Positions 45,022 through 53,863 of a stretch of 64,000 bases of DNA are shown here, in pieces; positions within the stretch are counted from its first letter, which is position 1; the number at the start of each line of letters is the position of its first letter. The notes beneath the pieces were generated by a model that saw nothing but the letters and a program-made list of their open reading frames with translations, searched no databases and had not been told where the DNA came from. The DNA is from Megalodesulfovibrio gigas DSM 1382 = ATCC 19364 (GTDB lineage: Bacteria > Desulfobacterota > Desulfovibrionia > Desulfovibrionales > Desulfovibrionaceae): positions 3,061,681-3,125,680 of the forward strand of contig NC_022444.1 in NCBI RefSeq assembly GCF_000468495.1. Reading direction: 5' to 3'. Made by a program: the position numbers and the translations under genes.

Positions 45022-45888
45022 ATGACCTTGTATCTTCGTCCTGTCTTGCTGCTTGCGCTATTCTGGATCGCGGCGTTGCTGTGTCCAGGCTGCGGCGGCC
45101 CCAAGGATCCCGTGTCTCTTTCCCCTGTGTCGGCGGGAAGTTCCATAAACGCCACCCGAAACGCCGTGCATGCCGGCCCCCTGGCCTACGGCGACAAGCT
45201 CTCCGTGCATGTCTGGCGGCATGACGACCTGACCCTGGAACCGCAGGTGGACGAAACCGGCGGCTTCGATTTTCCCCTGATCGGCAAGGTCCAGGCCTCC
45301 GGCAAGACCATCGGCCAGCTGCGCGACGAAATGCGCTCCCGCCTGGCTGTGTATCTGGTGAATCCCCAGCTCATGGTGGAGCTGATGCAATCTGCCTTCC
45401 GCACGGCCTATGTCTACGGCGAAGTGACGGCCGAAGGGCCGGTGGTCCTGAATCATGACGTCACGCTGTGGGAGGCCATCTCCCGGTGCGGCGGCTTCAC
45501 CCGCGACGCCAGCGAGGGCAACGTGCTGATCATCCGCGGCGCCCAGGGCCGGGGGGAAATGCAGCTCCTGGTGGCGGACATGAAGCTCGCCAACGTGGAA
45601 AAGGACAAACCCTTCAACTTCTCCGGCTACCTGGCCCCCGGCGACCTGGTGTTCGTGCCGCCTACCACCCTGGCCAATGTGGAACGCTTCATGACCCGGC
45701 TGCGCAACATCCTGGAGGCCATCGCCTCGGCGGAACGCGCCATCATCTTCATTCCCCAGGTCCGCGACGCCCTGATCGACGTCTACGACGGCCAGCCGCC
45801 GGATTACACCAGCAGCTCCGGCAACCTGAACAACGTCGCCGGCGAAAACCTCAGCAACCAGGGCGGCGTAATCACGCCTACGCAATAA
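45022..45888 (+). CDS. Wza-like polysaccharide export outer-membrane lipoprotein
   Basis: The signal peptide ends at a lipobox-like LLCPGC. The mature protein has the Poly_export domain (AGPLAYGDKLSVHVWRHDDL, FDFPLIGKVQASGKTIGQLRDEMRSRL) and SLBB-like repeats (VYVYGEV-type AYVYGEVTAEGPVVL, LWEAISRCGGFTRDA). In the family this forms the outer-membrane channel for exopolysaccharide. The ATG at 45022 fits the signal peptide best; ATG at 44989 would add 11 residues. The Wzc-like gene follows at once, which is the usual export pair. Confidence 0.85.
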   Translation: MTLYLRPVLLLALFWIAALLCPGCGGPKDPVSLSPVSAGSSINATRNAVHAGPLAYGDKLSVHVWRHDDLTLEPQVDETGGFDFPLIGKVQASGKTIGQLRDEMRSRLAVYLVNPQLMVELMQSAFRTAYVYGEVTAEGPVVLNHDVTLWEAISRCGGFTRDASEGNVLIIRGAQGRGEMQLLVADMKLANVEKDKPFNFSGYLAPGDLVFVPPTTLANVERFMTRLRNILEAIASAERAIIFIPQVRDALIDVYDGQPPDYTSSSGNLNNVAGENLSNQGGVITPTQ

Positions 45889-45892
45889 CCAC

Positions 45893-48073
45893 GTGGAACT
45901 CAGACAGCTTCTCGAAATTCTGTGGCGGCGGCGGCGGCTGTGCGGCGGCATTGCACTGGGGGTGTTCCTGGGCATCTTGCTGCTCACGCTCCTTGTAGTG
46001 CCCCGGTACGTGGCCACCTCCAAGGTCCTGGCGTACAAATCTCCCTCGGCAAGCACCCTGCTCAGCTCCCTGGGCCTGCGCTCGTCCACCATGCCGGAAA
46101 CGGTGTCCGACGCCGAAGTGGCCAACTACAAGCTGATCGCCCAGTCCGCACCCGTGCTGCAGGCCGTGACCCAGGAACTGGAGCTGCAGCGCGTGCGGGC
46201 CCGGTCCCTGCTGCCGCGCATGATCCCCGGCGCCACCTGGCTCCTGCCCAAGCTGGGGCTGGATGGCCTGCTCAACGCCACCAAGCCCCTGCAATGGGAC
46301 GAACTGGGCAAGAAGAGCATCCTGCAATTCTTCTTCCCCAGGCCGTATGTGGATATTTCCGAGGATCAGGACGCGGACATATTCACCATCACGGTGCAGG
46401 CCACAGACATGGCCGAGTCCGTGCGCATCGCCAACACCGTGGCCAAGGCATTCATCGACCGCGATGTGGAACTGCAGCGCGAGGAGTTCTACCGCTTTGC
46501 CGACTCCATTGAGGCCCGCATCCCCCTGGCCAAGGCGGAATATGAGCGGACCCTCAAGGGGCTGCAAGACTTCCGCGAAAAGCACGCCTCCATCAGCCTG
46601 GATGAAGAAATCCTGCGGCTTATCGGCCTGATTTCCTCCGTGGCCAGCGAACGAGACGAAGCCGGCGTGCAGGCGGAACAATATCGCGCCATGCTGGCCG
46701 AAACCCGGCGTCTGCTGGCTGCCACGCCGCAGTACTCCAAATCCCAGGAGCAGATGGAACGCAACCCGGTGGTGGATTCGGTCAAACTCACCCTGCGCGA
46801 CCTGTACCTGGAGCTGGCCAACACCCGCACCCGTTACACCGAACAGCACCCCCAGGTGGTGGACATCCAAAACCGCATCAAGCAAGCCAAAGAAATTATT
46901 CAAGAAGAAGCCGCCAGGATCTTCGGTGACGTCACCCTTGCCCTGGACCCGCTCTTCACCGAACTCGCGCAACGCGCCTCCCAATACGCTGCCGACACTG
47001 CCGGGGCGGAGATGCAGCAGCAGGCGTATGATCAGGTGCTGGCCAGCCTGAACCAGAAGCTGCTGCGCTTCCCGGCCATGCAGACCAACTATGCCTTGCT
47101 CAGTCTTCAATATCGCCGCGCAGAGCAGTATCTTCAGACACTGATGGACATCAACTATCAGGTGGACACGGCCCGCTCCCTGGCTGTTTCCAACCTGCGG
47201 CTGGTGGAAGCCGCCAGCATCCCCCCGGATATTACCGATTACAAGCAGCCGAACCTGATGCTGCATGTGGCCCTGGCCATCTTTCTGGCGGGATTTTTCT
47301 CCCTTGTCGGCACATTTTTACGGGAATACCTGGATCCTGCCGTGCTGCGGCCGGACGATGCAGCCACAGCCGCCGGCGCACCGTGTCTGGCCGTGCTGCC
47401 GGCGGGATCCGGCACGCGGCAGGGCGCCTTTGCCAGCCGGCCTGCGGGGCATCCGCAGCGCGAGGCGCTTTCCGCCCTGGCCGCCACCCTGGAATCCGGA
47501 AATCCTGTCCCCCGCCGCATCGGCCTGCTGCCGCTGAATGATGAGCCCGCCACCGCCCTGGCCGTGGCGCATCTGGGCCAGATGCAGACCGAGGAACGCC
47601 ACCGCACCCTGCTGGTGGATCTGTGTCTGCGCACCCCGCATCTGGATGCCCTGTTCGGCGTGGCCCGATCCCCCGGCGTGGCGGAAGTGCTGGCCGGCAA
47701 GGCGACGGCGCAGGCCTGTCTGCAGCCCCTGCCCTTTGAGCAGGCCCGGCTGCTGGCCGCCGGACGGGCGGATCTGCTCCAGGGAACCGTCCTTTCCAAA
47801 CGCGCACTGGAGCCGCTGTTGAACTCCCTCGCCGCACAGGTGGACCGCACCGTGTGCCTGCTGCCTGCCCTGGCGACCAATGCCGACGGCCTGCGCATCG
47901 TGTCCGTGCTGAATACCGTGGTGCTGGTGGCCTCCCAGGGCGTGACCCACCGCGAGGCCTTGTCCAACGCGGCTGCCGGCGTGCGACAGGCGGGAGGCAC
48001 CGTGCAGGGCGTGGTGCTGATTCAGGAATCAGGATGGAAAGCATTCCCCCAACTGCAGTGGAAACGCGCCTGA
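45893..48073 (+). CDS. Wzc/GumC-like chain-length determinant with a degenerate ATPase domain
   Basis: Wzz-type layout: TM1 near residues 18-40 (GIALGVFLGILLLTLLVV), a long periplasmic coiled-coil region (about 130-440), TM2 near 456-475, and a cytoplasmic tail of about 230 residues. In BY-kinases that tail has a Walker A GExxxGKS and a Tyr-rich end; here IGLLPLNDEPATALAVAHLG stands in the P-loop position with no Gly-Lys-Ser/Thr, and no Tyr cluster ends the protein. It is likely a chain-length regulator without kinase activity. The start is GTG. Confidence 0.8.
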   Translation: MELRQLLEILWRRRRLCGGIALGVFLGILLLTLLVVPRYVATSKVLAYKSPSASTLLSSLGLRSSTMPETVSDAEVANYKLIAQSAPVLQAVTQELELQRVRARSLLPRMIPGATWLLPKLGLDGLLNATKPLQWDELGKKSILQFFFPRPYVDISEDQDADIFTITVQATDMAESVRIANTVAKAFIDRDVELQREEFYRFADSIEARIPLAKAEYERTLKGLQDFREKHASISLDEEILRLIGLISSVASERDEAGVQAEQYRAMLAETRRLLAATPQYSKSQEQMERNPVVDSVKLTLRDLYLELANTRTRYTEQHPQVVDIQNRIKQAKEIIQEEAARIFGDVTLALDPLFTELAQRASQYAADTAGAEMQQQAYDQVLASLNQKLLRFPAMQTNYALLSLQYRRAEQYLQTLMDINYQVDTARSLAVSNLRLVEAASIPPDITDYKQPNLMLHVALAIFLAGFFSLVGTFLREYLDPAVLRPDDAATAAGAPCLAVLPAGSGTRQGAFASRPAGHPQREALSALAATLESGNPVPRRIGLLPLNDEPATALAVAHLGQMQTEERHRTLLVDLCLRTPHLDALFGVARSPGVAEVLAGKATAQACLQPLPFEQARLLAAGRADLLQGTVLSKRALEPLLNSLAAQVDRTVCLLPALATNADGLRIVSVLNTVVLVASQGVTHREALSNAAAGVRQAGGTVQGVVLIQESGWKAFPQLQWKRA

Positions 48074-48113
48074 TTGTAGAGCAGATCACCCCCGAAACAG
48101 ATCCTTGCGAGGG

Positions 48114-48144
48114 GGGGGGAACCCGTGTGAGAACGGTTCTCCCC
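48114..48144. terminator. GGGG-AACC/GGTTCTCCCC hairpin between convergent genes
   Basis: GGGGGGAACC (48114-48123) pairs with GGTTCTCCCC (48135-48144), one G-U pair, 11-base loop. It lies between the ends of the Wzc-like and kinase genes and belongs to the same hairpin family as 24914 and 55893. Confidence 0.65.
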
Positions 48145-48188
48145 AGACGGCTCTTCTCAGACGTACCGTGCTTCAGGGCAGATGACGG

Positions 48189-49883
48189 TCAGGATCGTCC
48201 CAGAAAGTCATGCACCTTGGGCGCAAGCAGGCAGGCCACCGCATACGCGGCGAGCAGGGCGTAATCAATGGCCGTGAACACGGCACTCAGGCTGCCCGTC
48301 ATCAGATAATTCCCCACCCCCAGCGACAGGGCAAAGCTCGCCAGCACCAAGGCCCGATTGCGCCGCACCGCCAGGATGAAGTACAGCGCCCCCAGCACAT
48401 AACACAAGACGAACACCAGGGACGCCACGACATCATCCTCCCGAAAACGCACGGAAAGCACACATCCCAGCGTCGCCACGAAAGCGGCCACCTCCCAGCT
48501 CAGCAAGCCTGAGCCCCTGGGGCAGGTCCCGTAGGTGTCGTCGCACGCGCCGTGGATGGATTTCCGGTCGGGGCCATGCGCATAGGGGGTGTATGCCGGA
48601 GTCTGGGGTCTGCCTGCGGCAGGGCTTGATGTGGGTACGGATGCAGGCGCGGGCGTGGCCGGCTCGTCCTGCGATGCCCCGGCACCATTGCCGTTGCCGT
48701 TGGCCGGAGGCGCTGGCTGCGACGCCGGCGGCGGCGTGGCTGCCACGGCCTGGACCACCGAGGCCAGGGCCGGCGGCGGGCCGGGAAGTGCAGGGAGGGA
48801 GGCCGGCTCGGCGCCGGAGGCCGCCTTGCCCGCCGACGGAGGAGCGGATGCGGGAACAGGGGCCGCCGTGGTATGCACCTGTCTCCAGGAGGGGCTGCCG
48901 TCTTCTGCGGCATCCGGCATCACGCGCACGATGGGAAGGGGCCGCACCGTGTCCAGCCCCTCGCTGGCCAGCACGCGCTCCACAGCCTCCAGAAACTCGG
49001 CGGCCGAGGAATAGCGGCGGTCCGGGTCGTACTGCACGGCGCCGAGGATGACCTCGCGCACGCCGCGGGGCAGCGTGTCCGGCATGGTGATCATGGCGCC
49101 GGAGAGCCGCTTCTTGACCATCAAATTCTTGTTGCCCTTGGCGTCCTCCTCAAAGGGAAGACTGCCCGTCAACATTTCGTAGCCCACCAGCCCCAGGGAA
49201 TAGATGTCCACCTGAAAATCGTAGCCGTGGCCGTAGGGGTCCTTGATGACTTCGGGGGCAATGTACAGCGGCGTGCCCACGCGGGTTTCCGCCTGGCTGG
49301 TATCCGTCACCTGGCGGGCCACCCCGAAGTCGCCGATGCGAGCCATGCCGTCTTCGTTGATGAAGATGTTCTCCGGCTTGATGTCGCGGTGGATGACCTG
49401 CTTGGCGTGGATGTGCATCAGGCCGCGCAGGCAGTCCGCCAGCATGCGCATGGCCCGGGGCCAGGGGATGGGGCCCTTCTTGATTTCCTTGGCGAGGTTG
49501 TTGGGCAGATAATCCATCATCACGGCCAACAGGGCGGTGACGGACTCGGAATCGCGGATGTGAAACACCTGATGATTGTGCCAGCCCACCACATTCTGGT
49601 GGCCGCCCAGGCTGTACAGGTGCACCAGCTCCTTGGCTTCCTGGCTGATGGCGTCCTGCAGGGAATCCAGGGAATCGCTGTTGGTGCTGGCTTTTTTGGT
49701 CAGGGAAATGACCTTGAGGGCGGAGACGAATCTGGCCCCCAGGTCCTCGCGCTCCAGCTTGAAGACGCACCCGAAGGCCCCGGCGCCAAGAAACGCCACG
49801 ACCTTCCAGCCGCCGAACAACGGCTCTTTCTTACGGAGAAAGCCGAGGATGGTATTTTTGCAGTACAGGGACCTGTCGGCCAT
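48189..49883 (-). CDS. Membrane-anchored Ser/Thr protein kinase (PknB type)
   Basis: The kinase domain (about 25-315) has the Gly-rich loop GAGAFG (33-38), the ATP Lys57 (ALKVI), HRDIKPEN (165-172, catalytic Asp167), DFG (185-187) and APE (209-211), so it should be active. A Pro/Ala-rich low-complexity linker (about 340-455) leads to four C-terminal TM helices (about 465-560). There is no PASTA or other sensor domain. The PP2C phosphatase at 14028 is a possible partner elsewhere in the window. The small coiled-coil gene lies upstream on the same strand. Confidence 0.9.
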   Translation of the reverse strand: MADRSLYCKNTILGFLRKKEPLFGGWKVVAFLGAGAFGCVFKLEREDLGARFVSALKVISLTKKASTNSDSLDSLQDAISQEAKELVHLYSLGGHQNVVGWHNHQVFHIRDSESVTALLAVMMDYLPNNLAKEIKKGPIPWPRAMRMLADCLRGLMHIHAKQVIHRDIKPENIFINEDGMARIGDFGVARQVTDTSQAETRVGTPLYIAPEVIKDPYGHGYDFQVDIYSLGLVGYEMLTGSLPFEEDAKGNKNLMVKKRLSGAMITMPDTLPRGVREVILGAVQYDPDRRYSSAAEFLEAVERVLASEGLDTVRPLPIVRVMPDAAEDGSPSWRQVHTTAAPVPASAPPSAGKAASGAEPASLPALPGPPPALASVVQAVAATPPPASQPAPPANGNGNGAGASQDEPATPAPASVPTSSPAAGRPQTPAYTPYAHGPDRKSIHGACDDTYGTCPRGSGLLSWEVAAFVATLGCVLSVRFREDDVVASLVFVLCYVLGALYFILAVRRNRALVLASFALSLGVGNYLMTGSLSAVFTAIDYALLAAYAVACLLAPKVHDFLGRS

Positions 49884-50101
49884 TCGTGTTACATCCGTTC
49901 GCGCAACCCTAACGAGTGCAGGTTACGGGCACGCGTCGAACGCCTCGCCCGGACGATCTGCCCGACGCAGGCACTTCGCCCCCGGGCTTTCCGGGGGAGC
50001 ACGGCCCGCGCGACATCGTCATGCTCTGGCGGCATGGTATGCCAGGGCATCACCCCAGGCAACACAAAAAAAACAGCGGGCGGCCACCGGCGAGAGGAGG
50101 C

Positions 50102-50164
50102 GCGACTATCACCACCGTCGCGACTATCGCCAGCATGGCGACTATCACCACCATGGCGACCATC
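50102..50164. repeat. 18-base tandem repeat, about 3.5 copies
   Basis: GCGACTATC alternates with ACCACCRTS or GCCAGCATG in an 18-base period. It lies in the 49884-50187 gap between the kinase gene and the small coiled-coil gene, where I see no gene. It may be a slippage product, or DNA with a binding role. Confidence 0.75.
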
Positions 50165-50187
50165 GCCGCCACAACAGGCGCAAGGGC

Positions 50188-50364
50188 TCAGGCGGCGAAG
50201 CGTTCCTGCTGGAGCATCTGCTGCTGGGCGCTCTTGGCCTCCTGCAGCAGGCGGTCCAGCTCCCGGAGCTTTTGATCCCGGATGGAGGCGCTGGCCCGGC
50301 GGCGGCGCTCCAGAAGTTCCATGTCCTTGAGGTGCTGTTCGACGAGATGCTGGATGTCGCGCAT
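50188..50364 (-). CDS. 58-residue coiled-coil protein
   Basis: GGAGG lies six bases before the ATG, and the product is one long charged helix with heptad-like Leu spacing (LVEQHLKDMELLERRRR, LRELDRLLQEAKSAQQQML). It has no signal peptide or TM. A promoter (TTGACC-17-TATGCT) lies about 93 bases upstream. I do not recognise the family, but small coiled-coil proteins often act as adaptors or oligomerisation factors, and the kinase gene lies downstream on the same strand. Confidence 0.6.
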   Translation of the reverse strand: MRDIQHLVEQHLKDMELLERRRRASASIRDQKLRELDRLLQEAKSAQQQMLQQERFAA

Positions 50365-50456
50365 GGCAAGCCTCCGCCCACATGGCGTTGCTGATCCCCC
50401 CGCGGAACGCGGCGACGAACGGGCAAGAGCGTACGCCCTTGCTCTAGACTTTTTCT

Positions 50457-50485
50457 AGCATAGCAACGACGCCGATCAAGGTCAA
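50457..50485 (-). promoter_or_regulatory. Sigma70-type promoter for the coiled-coil gene
   Basis: On the minus strand TTGACC (50485-50480), 17 bases, TATGCT (50462-50457). It matches both hexamers of the promoter at 41861-41889. It fires toward the 58-residue gene. Confidence 0.6.
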
Positions 50486-50531
50486 GGGGGTGTGCGGACA
50501 GATGAAATCGAGCCGCACAGGCATGGGGAAC

Positions 50532-50756
50532 TCAGCGCAAGCCGGTGGATTCCGGATCCTGCTGCTGCTGGCGGCGCTTGTATTCCTTCATGTTGAAGTG
50601 GTGCAGCACCTGGATGTCGTGGCGTTTGCGACGCACGCACAGCCTCCAGATGCTTACCAATAAAAAGACAACGGCGATGCCGGCCAGCGCCCATTCCCAG
50701 AAGCGGATACGGGAGAAGTCGATCATCATGGCGAGTTCGTGGATCAATGTCTCCAT
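50532..50756 (-). CDS. Small single-TM protein, 74 aa
   Basis: A short N terminus precedes one TM helix (about 24-42; WALAGIAVVFLLVSIWRL) and a basic cytoplasmic tail rich in Arg, Lys and Gln (RRKRHDIQVLHHF, KEYKRRQQQQDP). The positive-inside rule puts the tail in the cytoplasm. AGAAGAGAG precedes the ATG. I do not recognise it. It is on the strand of the coiled-coil gene, but the 168-base gap and the internal promoter suggest separate transcription. Confidence 0.6.
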   Translation of the reverse strand: METLIHELAMMIDFSRIRFWEWALAGIAVVFLLVSIWRLCVRRKRHDIQVLHHFNMKEYKRRQQQQDPESTGLR

Positions 50757-50854
50757 CTCTCTTCTGTAGCCATCTTTTCCCCGGCAGGCAAGGTGTGGAA
50801 GGCCTCCACGTCAGAACTTCCCTCGCCTCGGCCATAGCGGCGGATTCTTCGGGG

Positions 50855-50882
50855 TTGCCTCTTGCCTGTTCTGTGCTATCAA
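50855..50882 (+). promoter_or_regulatory. Weak candidate promoter of the 171-aa periplasmic gene
   Basis: TTGCCT (50855-50860), 16 bases and TATCAA (50877-50882), 52 bases before the ATG. Confidence 0.35.
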
Positions 50883-50933
50883 ATGCTCGCACGCATCAGT
50901 CAACCTCGCACTTGGACATGGAGGACCGTGCCC

Positions 50934-51449
50934 ATGCAATTTGTCAGACATCCCGCTGCTGCCTTGCTGCTCTGCCTGTTCACCACCGGCGTGTTCCTTG
51001 CCGCCACCCATGCCACCGTCCATGCCGCGGACTGGCGCCTCAAGGGCTGGGAGCAGGGCTCTGCCTACGACGCGCTTTACATCCCCGCGGACCGTGAAAA
51101 ATTCACGGCCGTGATTGAAAAGGTCATCGACATCACCCCCATGCCCGGCATGGATGAAGGCGTGGGCCTCATCGCCAAACGAGACGACACCGGCGAAAAA
51201 GTCACCGTGCACATCGGCCCCAAGGACTTTGTCACCACCAGATCAGACTGGGCTGCCGTGACCCCCGGCGCCAAAGCCAAGATTTACGGCGTGTACAATG
51301 ACCTGGCCGACAAGGAAATTTTTCTGCTGAACAAGATCGTGGTCGGTGACAAGATGGTCAAGGTCCGCAAGACCGGCGATGGCAGAGGCTGGTGGACCCT
51401 CACCCCCGAGGAGCTGGCAAAGGAAGAGGCGGACAACAAGGCCGAGTAA
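50934..51449 (+). CDS. Hypothetical periplasmic protein, 171 aa
   Basis: A signal peptide (about 1-31, ending THATVHAAD) leads to a beta-rich domain of about 140 residues with KVTVHIGPKDFV and AKIYGVYNDLADKEIFLLNKIVV, which reads like an OB-type fold. I do not recognise the family. GGAGG lies nine bases before the ATG. A patatin-type lipoprotein follows after 49 bases, so the two may be cotranscribed and act in the envelope. Confidence 0.65.
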   Translation: MQFVRHPAAALLLCLFTTGVFLAATHATVHAADWRLKGWEQGSAYDALYIPADREKFTAVIEKVIDITPMPGMDEGVGLIAKRDDTGEKVTVHIGPKDFVTTRSDWAAVTPGAKAKIYGVYNDLADKEIFLLNKIVVGDKMVKVRKTGDGRGWWTLTPEELAKEEADNKAE

Positions 51450-51498
51450 CCCATTCAACGAATTCTCGCCGTCCACCCTTTTTCCGGAGCATCCCCGC

Positions 51499-52764
51499 AT
51501 GTCCACCCTCCCCTGCCCCCCTCGCCTTCCTCACGCCTGTGTTCTGGGGATCGTCTCCCTGCTGTGTCTGGCCTGCGCTGCTTGCGGCAGCCTGCGCGTC
51601 CGGCCACCAATCCCCGGGCAGGACACCAATCCCCTGACCCTGAGCCAGACCCGGGTGATGGCCACCCGCAACGATGCCGGCATTGCCGGCGTGCGTGGCT
51701 GGGGCGACGTGCTCTCCCCGGATCTGCAGCACAGCCTTGCCGAGTCCACGCAACAATATCGCGACCGGCTCCAGAAAGAAGGCCAGCCCATGCCCCAGGC
51801 CTTCGACATCATGGCCCTGTCCGGCGGCGGACCAGACGGCGCCTTTGGCGCGGGGGTGCTCTGCGGCTGGACAGACACCGGCACCCGGCCGGAATTCCGC
51901 ATTGTTACCGGGGTGAGCACCGGCGCGCTCTCTGCGCCCTTCGTCTTCCTGGGGTCAAAGTATGACGCCGAGTTGCGCGAGCTCTACACCACGCTGAAGA
52001 CAAAGGACATTCTCTTCCTCAAGGGCATCTATCGCATTATCTTTGGCGATTCCGTCACCGACAACACCCCCCTGCTGCGCATCCTGCAGCAACGCGTTAA
52101 CGCCGAGATGCTGGACGCCATTGCCAAGGAGCATGCCCGGGGCCGCCGGCTGTTCATTGCCACCACCAACCTGGACGCCCAGCGCAACGTGGTGTGGGAC
52201 ATGGGAGCCATTGCCGTTTCCGGTCATCCCAAGGCTCTGGAACTGTTCCACAAGGTGCTGCTGGCTTCTTCCGCCATTCCCGTGGCCTTTCCGCCGCAGT
52301 ACATTCCCGTGCAGCGCGGCGAGGATCTCTACGACGAGATGCACGTGGATGGCGGCGTCATCTCCCAGTTCATCGTCTACGACGGCTATCTCAATCCCAA
52401 ACGCATGGCCGAGGAACTGGGGCAGATGCACGCCTACGAAAAAGTGTTCAAGCGCGTGCACATCCTCATCAACAACAAAATCGGTCCCGTGGGCGAGCCG
52501 GTGAAGCCCCGCCTCGCGCCCATCGCCTCCCGGGCCATCTCCACCCTCATCAAATCCCAGGCCAAGGGCGCATTGGCCTATGCCTACCTGCTGGCCAAGC
52601 GCGACGACATGCACATGCGCTTCCTGGCCATCCCCGAGGAGTTCGAAGCCCAGGCCGCCGAGCCCTTCGATCCCGTGGCCATGAAAAAGACGTTTGAACT
52701 CGGCTACGAAATCGGCCGCAACCAGACCGGCTGGCAGGAGCTGCCCCCGGGCTACGAACACTGA
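51499..52764 (+). CDS. Patatin-like phospholipase lipoprotein
   Basis: A lipoprotein-type signal peptide (SLLCLACAACGS) is followed by a patatin domain with the oxyanion motif SGGGPDGAFGAG (about 108-119), the nucleophile in GVSTG (Ser140) and the catalytic Asp in VDGG (Asp284). Patatins hydrolyse lipid acyl esters. Envelope location suggests it acts on outer- or inner-membrane phospholipid. A strong terminator follows at 52778. Confidence 0.85.
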   Translation: MSTLPCPPRLPHACVLGIVSLLCLACAACGSLRVRPPIPGQDTNPLTLSQTRVMATRNDAGIAGVRGWGDVLSPDLQHSLAESTQQYRDRLQKEGQPMPQAFDIMALSGGGPDGAFGAGVLCGWTDTGTRPEFRIVTGVSTGALSAPFVFLGSKYDAELRELYTTLKTKDILFLKGIYRIIFGDSVTDNTPLLRILQQRVNAEMLDAIAKEHARGRRLFIATTNLDAQRNVVWDMGAIAVSGHPKALELFHKVLLASSAIPVAFPPQYIPVQRGEDLYDEMHVDGGVISQFIVYDGYLNPKRMAEELGQMHAYEKVFKRVHILINNKIGPVGEPVKPRLAPIASRAISTLIKSQAKGALAYAYLLAKRDDMHMRFLAIPEEFEAQAAEPFDPVAMKKTFELGYEIGRNQTGWQELPPGYEH

Positions 52765-52777
52765 CAACACGCCCCGC

Positions 52778-52821
52778 CCCGGGGGAGCGTCGCCCTGCCG
52801 ACACTCCCCCGGGCCTTTCTT
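52778..52821 (+). terminator. Rho-independent terminator after the patatin gene
   Basis: CCCGGGGGAG (52778-52787) and CTCCCCCGGG (52804-52813) form a perfect 10-bp stem, followed by CCTTTCTT. It separates the patatin unit from the operon downstream. Confidence 0.8.
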
Positions 52822-52843
52822 CCCCCTCCGCATTGAGAAGACC

Positions 52844-53863
52844 ATGCACGATCTGAATCAGCTCATCCGATCCATTGCCCAATACGAGGACGACGCCCCC
52901 CGCCAGGCCGAGGGCGCAGACCTGCTGCTCTATTGTCCCTGCCCGGTCAAGCTGGTGGCCAGGGACCGTGTGGAGGCCATTGCCGCAGCCAGCCGGGATG
53001 CCGGCGTGCCGCTCACGGTGCGCATCCCCATGGGCTGCACCAGCGTGGACCCCTACGACCCCCTGTTCCAGGAGCCGGACCCGGCCCGGCTGCCGGGCAT
53101 CATCGCCTCCATCGGCTTCGGCGATTTCTGGAAGCGCACCTTCACGCAGCGTCATCTGCAGGGCGATCTCTTCAAGGCCGTGCTCCCGCCACGCCTCAAC
53201 CCCCTGCATGTTCGCGCCGGGCTGGTGGATCCCCGGGGGCGGTACAGCATCTACGGCGTCACCCCGTACATCTTCCTGGTGGACGATCGCAAACTGGGCG
53301 ACGTGCCCGCCCCCCGCGTGTGGGCCGATGTGCTGGATCCCAAATACAAAGGCATGCTGGTGATGTGCGGCGACGGCGACGACATGGCCGACGCCGTGGT
53401 CATGAACATCCACAAGGAGTTCGGCATGGAAGGCCTGCAGGCCCTGGCCAACAACGCCAAGTGTCTGCTGCACTCCTCCGAAATGGCCAAGGTGGCCGGC
53501 ACCAACGATCCGCGCGCCGCCGCCGTGTTCATCATCCCGGCATTCTTCGCCGCCAGCGTCCGGCCCACCTCCCATGTGCGCATGGTCTGGCCCGAGGACG
53601 GCGCCTGCGCCTCGCCCCTGTATTTTCTGGCCAAGGCCGCGGAGCACGAGCGCCTGGCCCCGCTCCTCAACTTCTTCCTGCATGACTTTGCCGCCATCGA
53701 CAGCGCCCGCTGGTTCGTCCCCATGGCCGAGCACGACTCGCCCCTGCCCGAGGGCGCGTCCCTCAAGTGGGTGGGCTGGGACTATGTGGAGCAGTTCGAC
53801 GTCAACCGCCTGCGCGAGGAATTGCACCCGGTGTTCCGCACCCTGCTGCGGGAGCGGCGATGA
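52844..53863 (+). CDS. Cytoplasmic substrate-binding-fold protein of a permease-less ABC-like operon
   Basis: The sequence follows the periplasmic iron/solute-binding (type II) fold: an early LLLYCPCPVKLVARDRVEAI, then YGVTPYIFLVDDRKLGDVP, WADVLDPKYKGMLVM and AVFIIPAFFAASV. Yet it has no signal peptide and must stay in the cytoplasm. The CPCP motif near residue 30 could bind a metal. Its stop overlaps the start of the NTPase gene (ATGA). In this operon it may be a cytoplasmic carrier or scaffold for a metal or cofactor. The ribosome-binding site is weak. Confidence 0.65.
   Translation: MHDLNQLIRSIAQYEDDAPRQAEGADLLLYCPCPVKLVARDRVEAIAAASRDAGVPLTVRIPMGCTSVDPYDPLFQEPDPARLPGIIASIGFGDFWKRTFTQRHLQGDLFKAVLPPRLNPLHVRAGLVDPRGRYSIYGVTPYIFLVDDRKLGDVPAPRVWADVLDPKYKGMLVMCGDGDDMADAVVMNIHKEFGMEGLQALANNAKCLLHSSEMAKVAGTNDPRAAAVFIIPAFFAASVRPTSHVRMVWPEDGACASPLYFLAKAAEHERLAPLLNFFLHDFAAIDSARWFVPMAEHDSPLPEGASLKWVGWDYVEQFDVNRLREELHPVFRTLLRERR

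Noticed and set aside
50102-50164. Possible CRISPR-like repeats
   Set aside because: Period is only 18 bases with no unique spacers, and no cas genes are near.
49889-50383. A 164-residue minus-strand frame over the tandem repeat
   Set aside because: It encodes GDSR-type repeat junk and overlaps the better-supported 58-residue gene in another frame.
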